Shown here: piece by piece, positions 25,531 through 34,059 of the stretch
Layout of the letters: every line of letters begins with the position of its first letter
How positions within the stretch are numbered: position 1 is the first letter of the stretch
DNA from: Actinomycetes bacterium
GTDB lineage: Bacteria; Actinomycetota; Acidimicrobiia; Acidimicrobiales; Acidimicrobiaceae
Length of the DNA: 45,230 nucleotides
Assembly: GCA_021826315.1 (NCBI GenBank)
Contig: JAKAZZ010000020.1
Coordinates: forward strand, 1-45,230
Direction of reading: 5' to 3'
Position numbers and translations under genes: made by a program
Notes under the pieces: generated by a model
Seen by the model: the letters and a program-made list of their open reading frames with translations, nothing else
Told to the model about the DNA's origin: nothing
The model's database searches: none

Positions 25531-28500
25531 TAATTGGTCGTCTTGGCTATTAAATCTTCGAAGTCAATGGCCCTCATTGGCCTGTGGAAGAGATAGCCTT
25601 GGCCGACTTCGCATCCATTTTGCACTAGCCAATTGGCCTGCTCCTTCTCTTCGATCCCTTCTGCGATCATTTCAAAGTTGAGGGCTCGAGAGATCTCAAT
25701 TATTGCTCGCGTGATCGCTTCTCCGGTACCCTCTTGTCCTACGTCTGAGATGAAGCTTCGGTCGATCTTGATCTCAGTCGCGGGTATGGTTCGCAGGTAG
25801 GCTAGCGAAGAAAATCCGGTTCCAAAGTCGTCAATCGATAGGGCGATCCCTCTCGCCCTGAGTTGGTTGATGTTTGCGAGTGCGACTTCTGAGTCAGAGG
25901 CGAGTGCGCTCTCTGTGATTTCAAGTTTGATCGAATCTCGACCAAGTCCTCGATCTTCGATCTCCGATATGACCCAATCTGCAAAGTCCTTCTGGTAAAG
26001 GTTTTTCACAGAGATATTGACTGCGATCGGTGGCACTGATATTTTCAGCCTTTTCCACTCTGCAAGATCGTCTAATACTTGTCGAACTACAAAGTTGGTA
26101 ATCGCTTCGATCTGACCGGTTGTCTCTGCAATAGCGATCAATCGACCTGTGTCAACAGGTAGCGAACTCTCTGGAATATGTCGCAAGAGTGCTTCGGCGC
26201 CTCGTATTGCTCCACTAGATATCGCAACTTGCGGTTGATAGAAGACTTTGAATTCGTTGGAAGCTAGAGATCGTCGAATTGAATGTTCGATTCGGCTTCT
26301 ATCGTCAGCTTCAGCCTTTAGCTGAGGATGGAAAAATTGAACCTGGTTTCGCCCAAGTTTTTTGGCCTGATACATCGCCGCGTCGGCGGACTTAAGGAGA
26401 GTGTTTGAATCTTCCCCATCTTCTGGAAAAATCGCTACGCCAATTGAAGCACTTACATATTGTTCGGCGCCACTGATTACGTACTTTTCAGTAAGTAGTG
26501 ACAGTATTCTATTGCTGAGATGATCTAAATTTTCGTTTTCGGCGTCTTCGACGATGATGGTGAATTCATCACCACCGAAGCGGGTGACGAGGTCGGCTTC
26601 TCGAACAGAGTCTTTGATTCGGTTTGATACTTCGCGCAAGAGTTCATCACCGGCATCGTGACCTTGGCTATCGTTTATGAACTTGAAGTTGTCAAGGTCA
26701 ACGAAGAGAAGCGCTAGATTTCCGCCATCTCTTCTCTTTCGCGCAAGAGCCCGATTTAGGTACTCTTTGAAGAGAAGGCGATTTGGAAGTGACGTCAGCT
26801 CGTCATGAGTAGATAGGAATTCAGCCTTTTCACGGGCCAATACGTTGGACGAAATGTCGCTAAAGATTGCGAGAATGTGCTCTAATTTACCTTTTGAATC
26901 TTCTACAACAGAGAGAGATAGCCAAACAGGCGTCTTTGTGCCATCTGCAGCTAGTACTTTCTCTTCACCACTCCATCTCCCAAATTCTCTAAGAGCATTT
27001 GAGATCGCCTCTGCTTCATTACGCTTCGACGTAGTCTTGATGTCAAATACGAAGAATTTTTCACCAACTACGTCAGAGAGTGCTTGGCGAGTTACTTCAA
27101 GATATGCCGAGTTCACAGTTATAACTTCTCCCGTCGAAGAGAGAACTGCGATTGCTTCACCGGCGTTTTCAAATACCTTTGCTGCAAGGCGAAGTTCTTC
27201 TTCAGCTAGCCGCTTGGCGCTTTCGTCTAATAGCTGAACGCACACTGCGTTGACGCTTCCGTCTTCTTCGAAGAGTGGTAGGTGAGTGGCCGTTAGAAAT
27301 ATGCTTTGCGCATCTTCGGTATTGAACTCGTATTCGGCATTACGAGCGTTCCTCGTCCTAATTGCAATCAAGTCATTTTCCATGACCTGAGTAGCCATGG
27401 CATTGGGGAAGATGTCGAAGTCGCTAATCGTCTGTTCGACGGCCTCGACCCTGTGAAAGAATTGCTGGAATCGGCGGTTGGCGTAGAGGTAGCGACCTTG
27501 AATGTCCTTTATGACAAACATGATGGTTGTATTCTCCATCAGAGATTCAACCATCAACTCGGCGCTGCGGCGCTTCAATTGTGCCGTAACCAGTTCGCTC
27601 GTATCGATTAACGTGAGTATCGTCCCAGCGAAGAGTCCGTATTCGTCAAGGTATGGCGTAGCGTTTGCTTGCCAGGTTATGTTTTCTTCTACTATTAGGT
27701 CTGAAACGCTGTCTCCGAGTTCGCGCGCTTCATTGATAAGCGAGTGAAGCTTGAGCATCTTTTTGGGAAGTCTAAGTAGGTCTATCTTTGTCCCGACCAT
27801 AATCGTTCGAAGGTTGAAGAGGCGGGCAGCGGCAAAGTTGAAGCGTTTGAGGGCCATAGAGTTATCGAGGACGAGAAGTGGAAAGTCAAGGGCGTTGTAC
27901 AAGTTCTCATAGTCGTTTGTGACGCCGGTGAGTTGAGCAGTGCGAAGTGAAAGCTCGGTATTCAAAGAGATGAGCTCTTCGTTGGTTGCTTGGAGCTCTT
28001 CGTTTGCCGCCTCTAGCTCTTCGTTGGCGGCCTGCATCTCCTCGTTGGCTGCTTGAGCCTCTTCATTGAGAGCCTGCATCTCCTCGTTGGAGGTTGCCAA
28101 CTCTTCGATCATTGCTTGTAGATTTTCGCGCGTTACCGCAAGTTCGTCTTCGACGACCATATTCGATATCTCAGGTATTGCCCTACCTTCCTGAGTTTTG
28201 ATAACGCTGTCGAATTCGATTGTAACGAGGTAGTTGGTTGTATCGCTTTCAGCCAACGGTGTCACGCTTAGTCTGAAGGATTCGCCATCTATGGAGCGAC
28301 GCCTGCCGATTGACTCTTCTCGTTTTCGTGTAGAGCGACTGAGAAGCGTTTGAAAGTCTGCTTGAAGCTCATAACGCAAAATGTCAAATGCGTTCGAGGT
28401 ATTCATGCCGGTACGCACTTGAGTGAAATGACCGATGTCGCCAGCGCTATGAAGTAGGAGACCGTTCGAATCAACTAGCAGAATCGCGCTCTTTCTCGAG

Positions 28501-30146
28501 TCGAGATAGTTGTTCAGGAGCAGTTCCAGGCGCTTGGTCTCAATATTGCGTTTATCCCTTTGCGTTGACTTGGTCAACAGATGTCGCTGGAGCAAGTCAG
28601 TACTCGTGTGCGGCGCAATTCCAAGGGCAACTTTATTGAAGATGCGGTTTTTGCGATCGAGGGGTCTAAAGAGATGTTCTTGGGCTGATACAGACTCTGA
28701 ACGTCCAAGAAAGAGGATCCCCGCTGGATTTAGAGCGAAGTGGAATGCGGATAGTGCCGCAGATTGTAGATTTTGGTCTAGGTAGATGAGTACGTTTCGG
28801 CATGAGACTAGATCGAGGCGTAGGAATGGTGGATCTACCGCCAAGTTCTGCTTAGCGAAGATTATTGAGTCGCGGAGGTTCTTTGAGATCTCGTAGTTTC
28901 TTCCATTGAAGTTGAAGTACTTGAGTATCAAAGTGGGGTCAAGATTTTCGAGGGCCGCCGCCGGATAGGTGCCGCTCCGGGCAATTGAGAGGGCTCTCTC
29001 ATCGATATCTGTAGCAAATATCTGCAGCCGAATGTCGCTTAAGCGGGAGCCTAGCTTTTCCGTGAAGAGCATCGAAATGGTATATGCCTCTTCGCCACTC
29101 GCGCAGCCCGGAACCCAAATTCGAACTTCGCCACCAGGGGACTTTTGTTCAATGATTCGTTCGATAGCTACAGACAGGGCGTTGAAGGCCTCTGCGTCCC
29201 TAAAAAAGCTGGTAACGGAGATCAAAATGTCTTGGAAGAGCTCGCCCTTTTCATCATCGCTCTCAACAATTCGTTCCGCATATCCAGTAAGGTTAGTGAT
29301 CTTCGTAAGGCCCATGCGGTGCTCGATTCTGCGAAAGAGAGTGCCTCGTTTGTACCCGCGAAAGTCAACTCCGAACTTTTCATGCAGTTCTGCTAGGACC
29401 GTCTCGAGCGCAGTCTCACGCCCCTTGTCTTCGAATTCATCTAGCGAATAGATTCGCTCGGGAAGCGCCATCAGTAGTTGTGCGATCTCTTGAGGATCCA
29501 AGATCTTCATTGGAACGCCGGACTCTATTGCCGAAAGTGGCATTCCAGTGAACTTGGCACTCTCTGGTCGTTGCACGATACATTGACCACCACTATCGCT
29601 TATCGCCCTTAGGCCTGCGGTACCATCATTTCCAGTGCCCGACAATACAACGCCAATGGCTCGATCTGAGTACTCGTCGGCGAGTGCAACAAAGAAGGAG
29701 TTTACTGAGGGCTTTGGTGACGTCTGATTTGAAGCTTGCGTTAGTGCAATTCTCCCGTTGAGTATTGAAGCGTTGTTATTGGGAGGAATTATCAATATCT
29801 TGCCAGCCGCGATCTGGTCGCCTGATTTGGCCTCTTCAACCGGTATTGCAGTCTCTCTTGAGAGTATTTCAGCCATCATCGATCGATAGCTTGGTGATAG
29901 ATGTTGAAGTATGACTATAGCCATCTTGCTGGTCATCTCTAAACCTGTTAGGAGTTGCGAGAGTGCCTCTAACCCGCCGGCTGAAGAGCCGATTGCAACA
30001 ACGTAGTATCCTCTTGGGACGGGAGACGAATCGCCAAATGGGTCGACCGCTGATTCAGGGTTGTGATTATCAGCTATTTGCTCTCGAAGGTCAATCGCGA
30101 TACCGTCAAAACCTGAGCCGTCTTCTTTAGCTACTTGGTCCGTCAC
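25530..30146 (-). CDS. CheB-CheR-coiled-coil-PAS-GGDEF-EAL fusion protein
   Basis: A 1,538-residue signalling protein. CheB methylesterase domain (about 45-230): IGSSAGG with Ser55, His82 in QHLSP and Asp174 in GTGNDG, so the triad is intact; no receiver precedes it. CheR methyltransferase (about 240-505): VPGCASGEEAY at 345-355 and ATDIDE bind S-adenosylmethionine. A PAS-like region (545-650) is followed by a heptad coiled coil (about 665-740) with repeated NEEMQA/NEELEA. Three PAS-like domains follow (about 745-850, 865-975, 985-1100). GGDEF domain: RFGGDEF at 1189-1195, with inhibitory site READ at 1182-1185. EAL domain: Glu1318 in GAEALLR and IDDFGTG at 1438-1444. Both c-di-GMP synthesis and hydrolysis look possible. 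The start is GTG at 30146 with a weak ribosome-binding site. It is the first gene of a two-gene unit with the phytochrome. Confidence 0.93.
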   Translation of the reverse strand: MTDQVAKEDGSGFDGIAIDLREQIADNHNPESAVDPFGDSSPVPRGYYVVAIGSSAGGLEALSQLLTGLEMTSKMAIVILQHLSPSYRSMMAEILSRETAIPVEEAKSGDQIAAGKILIIPPNNNASILNGRIALTQASNQTSPKPSVNSFFVALADEYSDRAIGVVLSGTGNDGTAGLRAISDSGGQCIVQRPESAKFTGMPLSAIESGVPMKILDPQEIAQLLMALPERIYSLDEFEDKGRETALETVLAELHEKFGVDFRGYKRGTLFRRIEHRMGLTKITNLTGYAERIVESDDEKGELFQDILISVTSFFRDAEAFNALSVAIERIIEQKSPGGEVRIWVPGCASGEEAYTISMLFTEKLGSRLSDIRLQIFATDIDERALSIARSGTYPAAALENLDPTLILKYFNFNGRNYEISKNLRDSIIFAKQNLAVDPPFLRLDLVSCRNVLIYLDQNLQSAALSAFHFALNPAGILFLGRSESVSAQEHLFRPLDRKNRIFNKVALGIAPHTSTDLLQRHLLTKSTQRDKRNIETKRLELLLNNYLDSRKSAILLVDSNGLLLHSAGDIGHFTQVRTGMNTSNAFDILRYELQADFQTLLSRSTRKREESIGRRRSIDGESFRLSVTPLAESDTTNYLVTIEFDSVIKTQEGRAIPEISNMVVEDELAVTRENLQAMIEELATSNEEMQALNEEAQAANEEMQAANEELEAANEELQATNEELISLNTELSLRTAQLTGVTNDYENLYNALDFPLLVLDNSMALKRFNFAAARLFNLRTIMVGTKIDLLRLPKKMLKLHSLINEARELGDSVSDLIVEENITWQANATPYLDEYGLFAGTILTLIDTSELVTAQLKRRSAELMVESLMENTTIMFVIKDIQGRYLYANRRFQQFFHRVEAVEQTISDFDIFPNAMATQVMENDLIAIRTRNARNAEYEFNTEDAQSIFLTATHLPLFEEDGSVNAVCVQLLDESAKRLAEEELRLAAKVFENAGEAIAVLSSTGEVITVNSAYLEVTRQALSDVVGEKFFVFDIKTTSKRNEAEAISNALREFGRWSGEEKVLAADGTKTPVWLSLSVVEDSKGKLEHILAIFSDISSNVLAREKAEFLSTHDELTSLPNRLLFKEYLNRALARKRRDGGNLALLFVDLDNFKFINDSQGHDAGDELLREVSNRIKDSVREADLVTRFGGDEFTIIVEDAENENLDHLSNRILSLLTEKYVISGAEQYVSASIGVAIFPEDGEDSNTLLKSADAAMYQAKKLGRNQVQFFHPQLKAEADDRSRIEHSIRRSLASNEFKVFYQPQVAISSGAIRGAEALLRHIPESSLPVDTGRLIAIAETTGQIEAITNFVVRQVLDDLAEWKRLKISVPPIAVNISVKNLYQKDFADWVISEIEDRGLGRDSIKLEITESALASDSEVALANINQLRARGIALSIDDFGTGFSSLAYLRTIPATEIKIDRSFISDVGQEGTGEAITRAIIEISRALNFEMIAEGIEEKEQANWLVQNGCEVGQGYLFHRPMRAIDFEDLIAKTTN

Positions 30147-30875
30147 TCAACCACACATTCGTTTTTTTGAATCGCCAATATTTCCTATCTTTCAATATTA
30201 GGTGAATCCGTATCGCTATGGACTTTGATAACTAAAGATACTCTCATCGATCTGCCTTTTGCAAGAGATTATTTGATAGTTGACACTTAGAAGGAACGGC
30301 CTAAGTAAATATTGGGCGTATAGTTATGAAATTAACTGTCTACTCTCGCGATTCTATATAGGCACCTGAGGCGGGTGTGATCCCGTCCAACGTTGAGATA
30401 TGTGGAAGTTTGAGTTGATGTTTCTTCTTAGGATTTGATCGCTTTGATTGTGGGTCGATATCATATATTCATCGGATATATCAAGATTTTATGAAATGCT
30501 ATTCAAAGTTCCTTTAGATCTTTTCATAATATTTTTTTTCCGCGTGGTGCGCTACGAGAGTAATAGGGTAACTGGGAATAAAGGATTTCTTTTCTGGCAC
30601 GTTTGGATCCGCGAACGATTCGAAATATGTGTGCGCAATGTAACTTTGCTCTCAAACTATCACTTGTCCTCAATCTGGAGTTTGAAAGTTGAGTACACGT
30701 TGACGTGGAAAAGTAGCTCGAAATGAGGAATTTGGTCCACCTGAGTGGGAAGCTGCAAATGTCGTTGATCGCGTGATTCTTTGCAGACTTTGGGATAGCA
30801 TCGACTGCGATAAGGTTTAAGTAAGGTTGAGATTGGTAGAGGGTAGTGCTCTCCAATCGCGTTGAAAGGTGTTAC
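30147..30875. other. Long divergent intergenic region
   Basis: This AT-rich stretch of 729 bases lies between the divergent CheB-CheR-GGDEF-EAL gene and the AcuI-like gene and should contain both promoters. On the minus strand TTGCAA, an 18-base spacer and TATCTT (around 30240-30270) could be a -35/-10 pair for the signalling operon; this is tentative. A 92-codon plus frame at 30448 and a 110-codon minus frame at 30524 are open, but their products are low-complexity-free and unrecognisable and lack ribosome-binding sites, so they are not called. No known riboswitch fold was recognised. Confidence 0.4.
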
Positions 30876-31868
30876 GTGGCTCGAGCTCTCGTGTTGAATG
30901 AGGTAGAAAAGAAGGTAAACGCTTCGATTGTTGAGCTTAGTGAGGCTGACTTTCCTGAAGGTGACGTTGAGCTAGACGTACTTTATTCGACGCTAAATTA
31001 CAAAGATGGAATGATCATTAGGGGTCTTGGAAGGCTTGTACGGAGCTACCCCCACGTCCCTGGGGTTGACATGGTGGGAGTGGTTCGCAAGTCGTCAAGC
31101 GACCGCTTTGCAGCTGGCGATACTGTACTTGCGACTGGTTGGAGAATCGGTGAAAGTTTCTGGGGAGGATATTCAACCTTTGCTAGGGTCAACTCTGCCT
31201 TCTGCATCAAACTCCCGAGCAACCTCTCTCCAGTTATGGCAATGTCGCTTGGAACGGCAGGCATCTCGGCGATGCAAGGAGTTATCGCCCTCGAAGACCA
31301 GGGTTTAGCCGCACTGAAGGATGTTGGAAGTGTTCTGGTGACTGGTTCGGCTGGAGGCGTCGGGTCAGTGGCGATCATAGCTCTCAGTGCTCTTGGTTAT
31401 AACGTAACCGCCTCTACTAGGCGAGTCCAGGAAAGTGCGTACCTCAACTCGCTTGGGGCAACTGAGGTAATTGCCGCTGATGAAGTATCTGGGGAATTGA
31501 CGAGGCCTCTCGAGAGTGAGAGGTGGATCGGTGCGATCGAAAATGTTGGTGGAAGCACCCTCGGTCGTATCGTCTCTCAGATGGTAACTGGAGCATCGAT
31601 AGCATCGATCGGGCTTACTGCCGGTGCCACGTTCACGGCCAATGTGATGCCCTTTCTCCTTCGGGGTGTAAATATTCTGGGTATTGATTCGGTGAAGTAT
31701 CCAAACGAAAAGCGTGCAATCGCTTGGGAGCGCTTAGGTGATCTTGTCCCAAGTGAGAAGATGGCATCAATGACCCAGATAGCAACCCTCGATGACCTTG
31801 AGAACCTCGCCGATCAAATCCTCGCTGGTGGCGTGCGTGGCCGAGTTGTGGTAGACGTCAACGGTTGA
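30876..31868 (+). CDS. AcuI/YhdH-type acrylyl-CoA reductase-like oxidoreductase
   Basis: This 330-residue medium-chain dehydrogenase belongs to the YhdH/AcuI branch. It shows STLNYKDGMIIRG, the VPGVDMVGVV segment, LGTAGISAMQGV, the NADPH motif VTGSAGGVGSVAI, the YLNSLGATEVI turn and the long diagnostic PFLLRGVNILGIDSV. The best-known members reduce acryloyl-CoA to propionyl-CoA with NADPH and detoxify acrylate. Which enoyl-CoA this enzyme prefers is not visible. GTG at 30876 was chosen because AAAGG lies about six bases upstream and the product then starts ARALVLNE, as in the family; an upstream GTG at 30846 is unsupported. The next gene begins four bases after its stop. Confidence 0.9.
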   Translation: MARALVLNEVEKKVNASIVELSEADFPEGDVELDVLYSTLNYKDGMIIRGLGRLVRSYPHVPGVDMVGVVRKSSSDRFAAGDTVLATGWRIGESFWGGYSTFARVNSAFCIKLPSNLSPVMAMSLGTAGISAMQGVIALEDQGLAALKDVGSVLVTGSAGGVGSVAIIALSALGYNVTASTRRVQESAYLNSLGATEVIAADEVSGELTRPLESERWIGAIENVGGSTLGRIVSQMVTGASIASIGLTAGATFTANVMPFLLRGVNILGIDSVKYPNEKRAIAWERLGDLVPSEKMASMTQIATLDDLENLADQILAGGVRGRVVVDVNG

Positions 31869-31872
31869 TGGC

Positions 31873-32238
31873 GTGGCCCTCTTGCGAGACGAAGGCTTAG
31901 ATATCATTGATAGAAGTGGCACCGAGAGATTTAAGGTAGTAAAGGTCGAAGGGGTCATGTCGACCGAAGACCTCTACGGTGGTCCACCCTCTCTTGCCAT
32001 CTTCTTCAGAGTTCAAAGTGGACTTAGCACCTACAAACTGATGCGCTTTCTCGATGGCCTTGAGACAAAGAAGATTCAAATCGTCTATCTCATCGATGTA
32101 GAGGGTAATTGGAAGTTAGTCGCAGACCTTGGGATCGAATTTTCACCTACTACTCTGCGGTTCGACTCGAGGCGAGAGGTAAAAAGAGTCGTGGGGCTAC
32201 CTCCGCCTAGAGTTTTCGCAGGAAGGCTTGGCCTGTAG
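31873..32238 (+). CDS. Hypothetical protein, 121 residues
   Basis: The frame opens with GTG four bases past the stop of the AcuI-like gene, so the two are probably co-transcribed and translationally linked. The product is soluble, mixed alpha/beta by appearance, without cysteines, and contains EDLYGGPPSLAIFFRVQ, QIVYLIDVEGNWKLVAD and a basic, proline-rich C-terminus (LPPPRVFAGRLGL). I do not recognise a family. Codon use looks like that of its neighbours, which supports coding. A minus-strand frame in the same place is a shadow. Confidence 0.6.
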   Translation: MALLRDEGLDIIDRSGTERFKVVKVEGVMSTEDLYGGPPSLAIFFRVQSGLSTYKLMRFLDGLETKKIQIVYLIDVEGNWKLVADLGIEFSPTTLRFDSRREVKRVVGLPPPRVFAGRLGL

Positions 32239-32367
32239 AACTACGGCTATATACCAAATCTTTTGAAACTCAACTTGGGTAGTGAGTGGTTTTCCATTGA
32301 AGATATTGCTACACGCCGTTATGAATAAGTTGCGGTCGGCAATGGGCGCCACTACGTCTTCGGACGA

Positions 32368-33477
32368 CTAACGGTAGTCGAGGCCTCTTGGAATTGAGGA
32401 CTTGTCGAGGTCGAGGAGAATCTCAGCCATATGAAATACGTACCGATCCGTCATTCCCGCTACGTAAGCCACGACTTGTCTAATAAAGGCGACCTCATCT
32501 GTGGATGCACTCTCTTTGGCAAGCGAGGAGAAAAGTTCTCGATCGCTCAATAGATGTCTAACTAATCTGTCGATAACTGATATCACCTGTTCACCCTGGC
32601 GTACGCTCTCGGGGCGAAGGTAGATCGCTTCGTAATTGAAGCGACGAAGTAGTCCCAAGAGTTCACCGTCCTCTTTAGACATTGTTATCTTCTTAGTTCT
32701 CAGCGTCGAAGACACGACGGAGTTGATGAAGTGGTTAAGGTGTGCTGAACGTGCTGTTCCAATGGTGCTGGCTATTTCAATTGGGATGTCACTTGGTCCG
32801 ATGACCTTAGCACTTATTGCATCTTCAAGGTCGTGGGCACAGTAGGCAATTCGATCCGCCCAAGACACTACGATTCCCTCGGGAGTTTTTGGTTCGGGAA
32901 GGGACCACGAATGGTTGCGAATTCCATCGATAGTCTCCTGTGTCAAGTTCAAGCTCTTCACGGTTATATCGGCGCCAAAGATCGCGTGATCGTATCCCTC
33001 AGATAAAAAGGGAGAGAGGGCGTCTTCACTGGCGTGTCCCCCTGGCCCGTGACCGCAATCGTGGCCTAATGCTATAGCTTCGGTGAGGTCTACGTTAAGA
33101 CCTAATCTTCTTGATATCGCTTTTGCAACCTGGGCCACTTCAAGGGCGTGGGTAAGGCGACTTCTCTGGTGGTCTGCGGGAAAGATAAATACCTGGGTTT
33201 TGCCGGCCAATCGTCGAAAGGCTCGTGAATGGAGGATTCGGTCCCGATCGCGTTCAAAGGGTGTCCTGTAGGCGTCGTCGTCTTCGTATCGAAGACGTCC
33301 CTCGCTCTCTTTAGAGAGGGTTGCATTCACAGAGAGTGTCGGTTGGTCACTCCTTCGAACTTCTTCGAAGTCTGACAGTACCATCGATGACTCCTTATGG
33401 GCGTGAATTAGTTCGTCGCCTTCAGACCAACCGCCCATCGTCTTTGCCCACTCGATCGCCCTATCGCTAATATTCAT
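32368..33477 (-). CDS. dgt: Deoxyguanosinetriphosphate triphosphohydrolase-like protein
   Basis: The 369-residue HD-domain enzyme of the dGTPase family splits dNTPs into deoxynucleoside and triphosphate, tuning nucleotide pools. FERDRDRILHSRAFRRLAGK is the classic opening. The HD metal ligands are His110 (RLTHALEVAQ), His139-Asp140 (LGHDCGHGPGGH) and Asp208 (SWADRIAYCAHDLED). The family's C-terminal helices follow. An unusual 60-residue N-terminal extension precedes the core. ATG at 33477 is preceded by GGGGAG at 10-base spacing; the TTG at 33495 lies within that ribosome-binding site. In many actinobacteria it sits near dnaG, not so here. Confidence 0.92.
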   Translation of the reverse strand: MNISDRAIEWAKTMGGWSEGDELIHAHKESSMVLSDFEEVRRSDQPTLSVNATLSKESEGRLRYEDDDAYRTPFERDRDRILHSRAFRRLAGKTQVFIFPADHQRSRLTHALEVAQVAKAISRRLGLNVDLTEAIALGHDCGHGPGGHASEDALSPFLSEGYDHAIFGADITVKSLNLTQETIDGIRNHSWSLPEPKTPEGIVVSWADRIAYCAHDLEDAISAKVIGPSDIPIEIASTIGTARSAHLNHFINSVVSSTLRTKKITMSKEDGELLGLLRRFNYEAIYLRPESVRQGEQVISVIDRLVRHLLSDRELFSSLAKESASTDEVAFIRQVVAYVAGMTDRYVFHMAEILLDLDKSSIPRGLDYR

Positions 33478-33575
33478 TTCAACGCTTCTCCCCAAGATCT
33501 TCTACCATCATTATTGCTCAACCGTGTAACAGTGGCCGACGGTTGATATCGGATAGCCAGCGATAGGCTTTGAAT

Positions 33576-33773
33576 ATGGCAAATGATCAGAGACGCCCGC
33601 AATTTGAAGAGATTTGCAAAGTAGTCAGCGTAATTAATCGCCTTATCTCAGAGAGGGTTGAAGAGACCCTAAACGATCTTGCTCATCAGGGTCGCGTAGC
33701 TGCGAGTAAGCGGTGCGCGGCACTCTATAAGGTTCGCGATGGGGTAGTGAGTTACCTTGGTATCGACCGTTAG
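33576..33773 (+). CDS. Small hypothetical protein upstream of tlyA
   Basis: A 65-residue frame begins ANDQRRPQFEEICK and is predicted mostly helical, with VINRLISERVEETLND, two cysteines and a basic middle (RVAASKRCAALYK). ATG at 33576 has only AGG about 9 bases upstream. I do not recognise it. It is divergent from dgt and 286 bases ahead of tlyA. From memory, mycobacteria also carry a very small gene just before tlyA, but homology was not tested. Coding is plausible, not certain. Confidence 0.45.
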   Translation: MANDQRRPQFEEICKVVSVINRLISERVEETLNDLAHQGRVAASKRCAALYKVRDGVVSYLGIDR

Positions 33774-34059
33774 GTGGATTGAGCAATAGCTACTTCGGTT
33801 GTCCACAAATGCAGCCACTGAGCTTCTTTAGGACGCAGTCAGATCCGGATCGCTTTTGACTCTTTTGGTATTCGAAAGTGAGTTTGGTGGGATCGTGCCT
33901 TCAGCAACGGAATACTTATGTTCAATTTTGTCAAATAGCTAAGTCGGATCTACATCGCTTCTAGATCTATCCCTCGTAGTTGACTTTTCCGTAGTTGTGT
34001 ATTTACGCTATTGCATCGCTGCATTGTCGTAAAGATTTCCGAGTTAGCATCTTTACCCT

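Noticed and set aside
27950-28150. Repetitive DNA with repeated GCTCTTCGTTGG-like units, considered as a CRISPR or tandem repeat
   Set aside because: The repeats encode the coiled-coil heptads of the signalling protein in frame; spacing and variation are those of protein repeats.
28969-29451. 160-codon plus frame opposite the CheR domain
   Set aside because: Ser/Arg-rich shadow of the minus-strand coding sequence.
30360-30420. Possible riboswitch-like G/C-rich segment upstream of the signalling operon
   Set aside because: I could not fold it into a known c-di-GMP or other riboswitch pattern, and it lies on the strand away from the operon.
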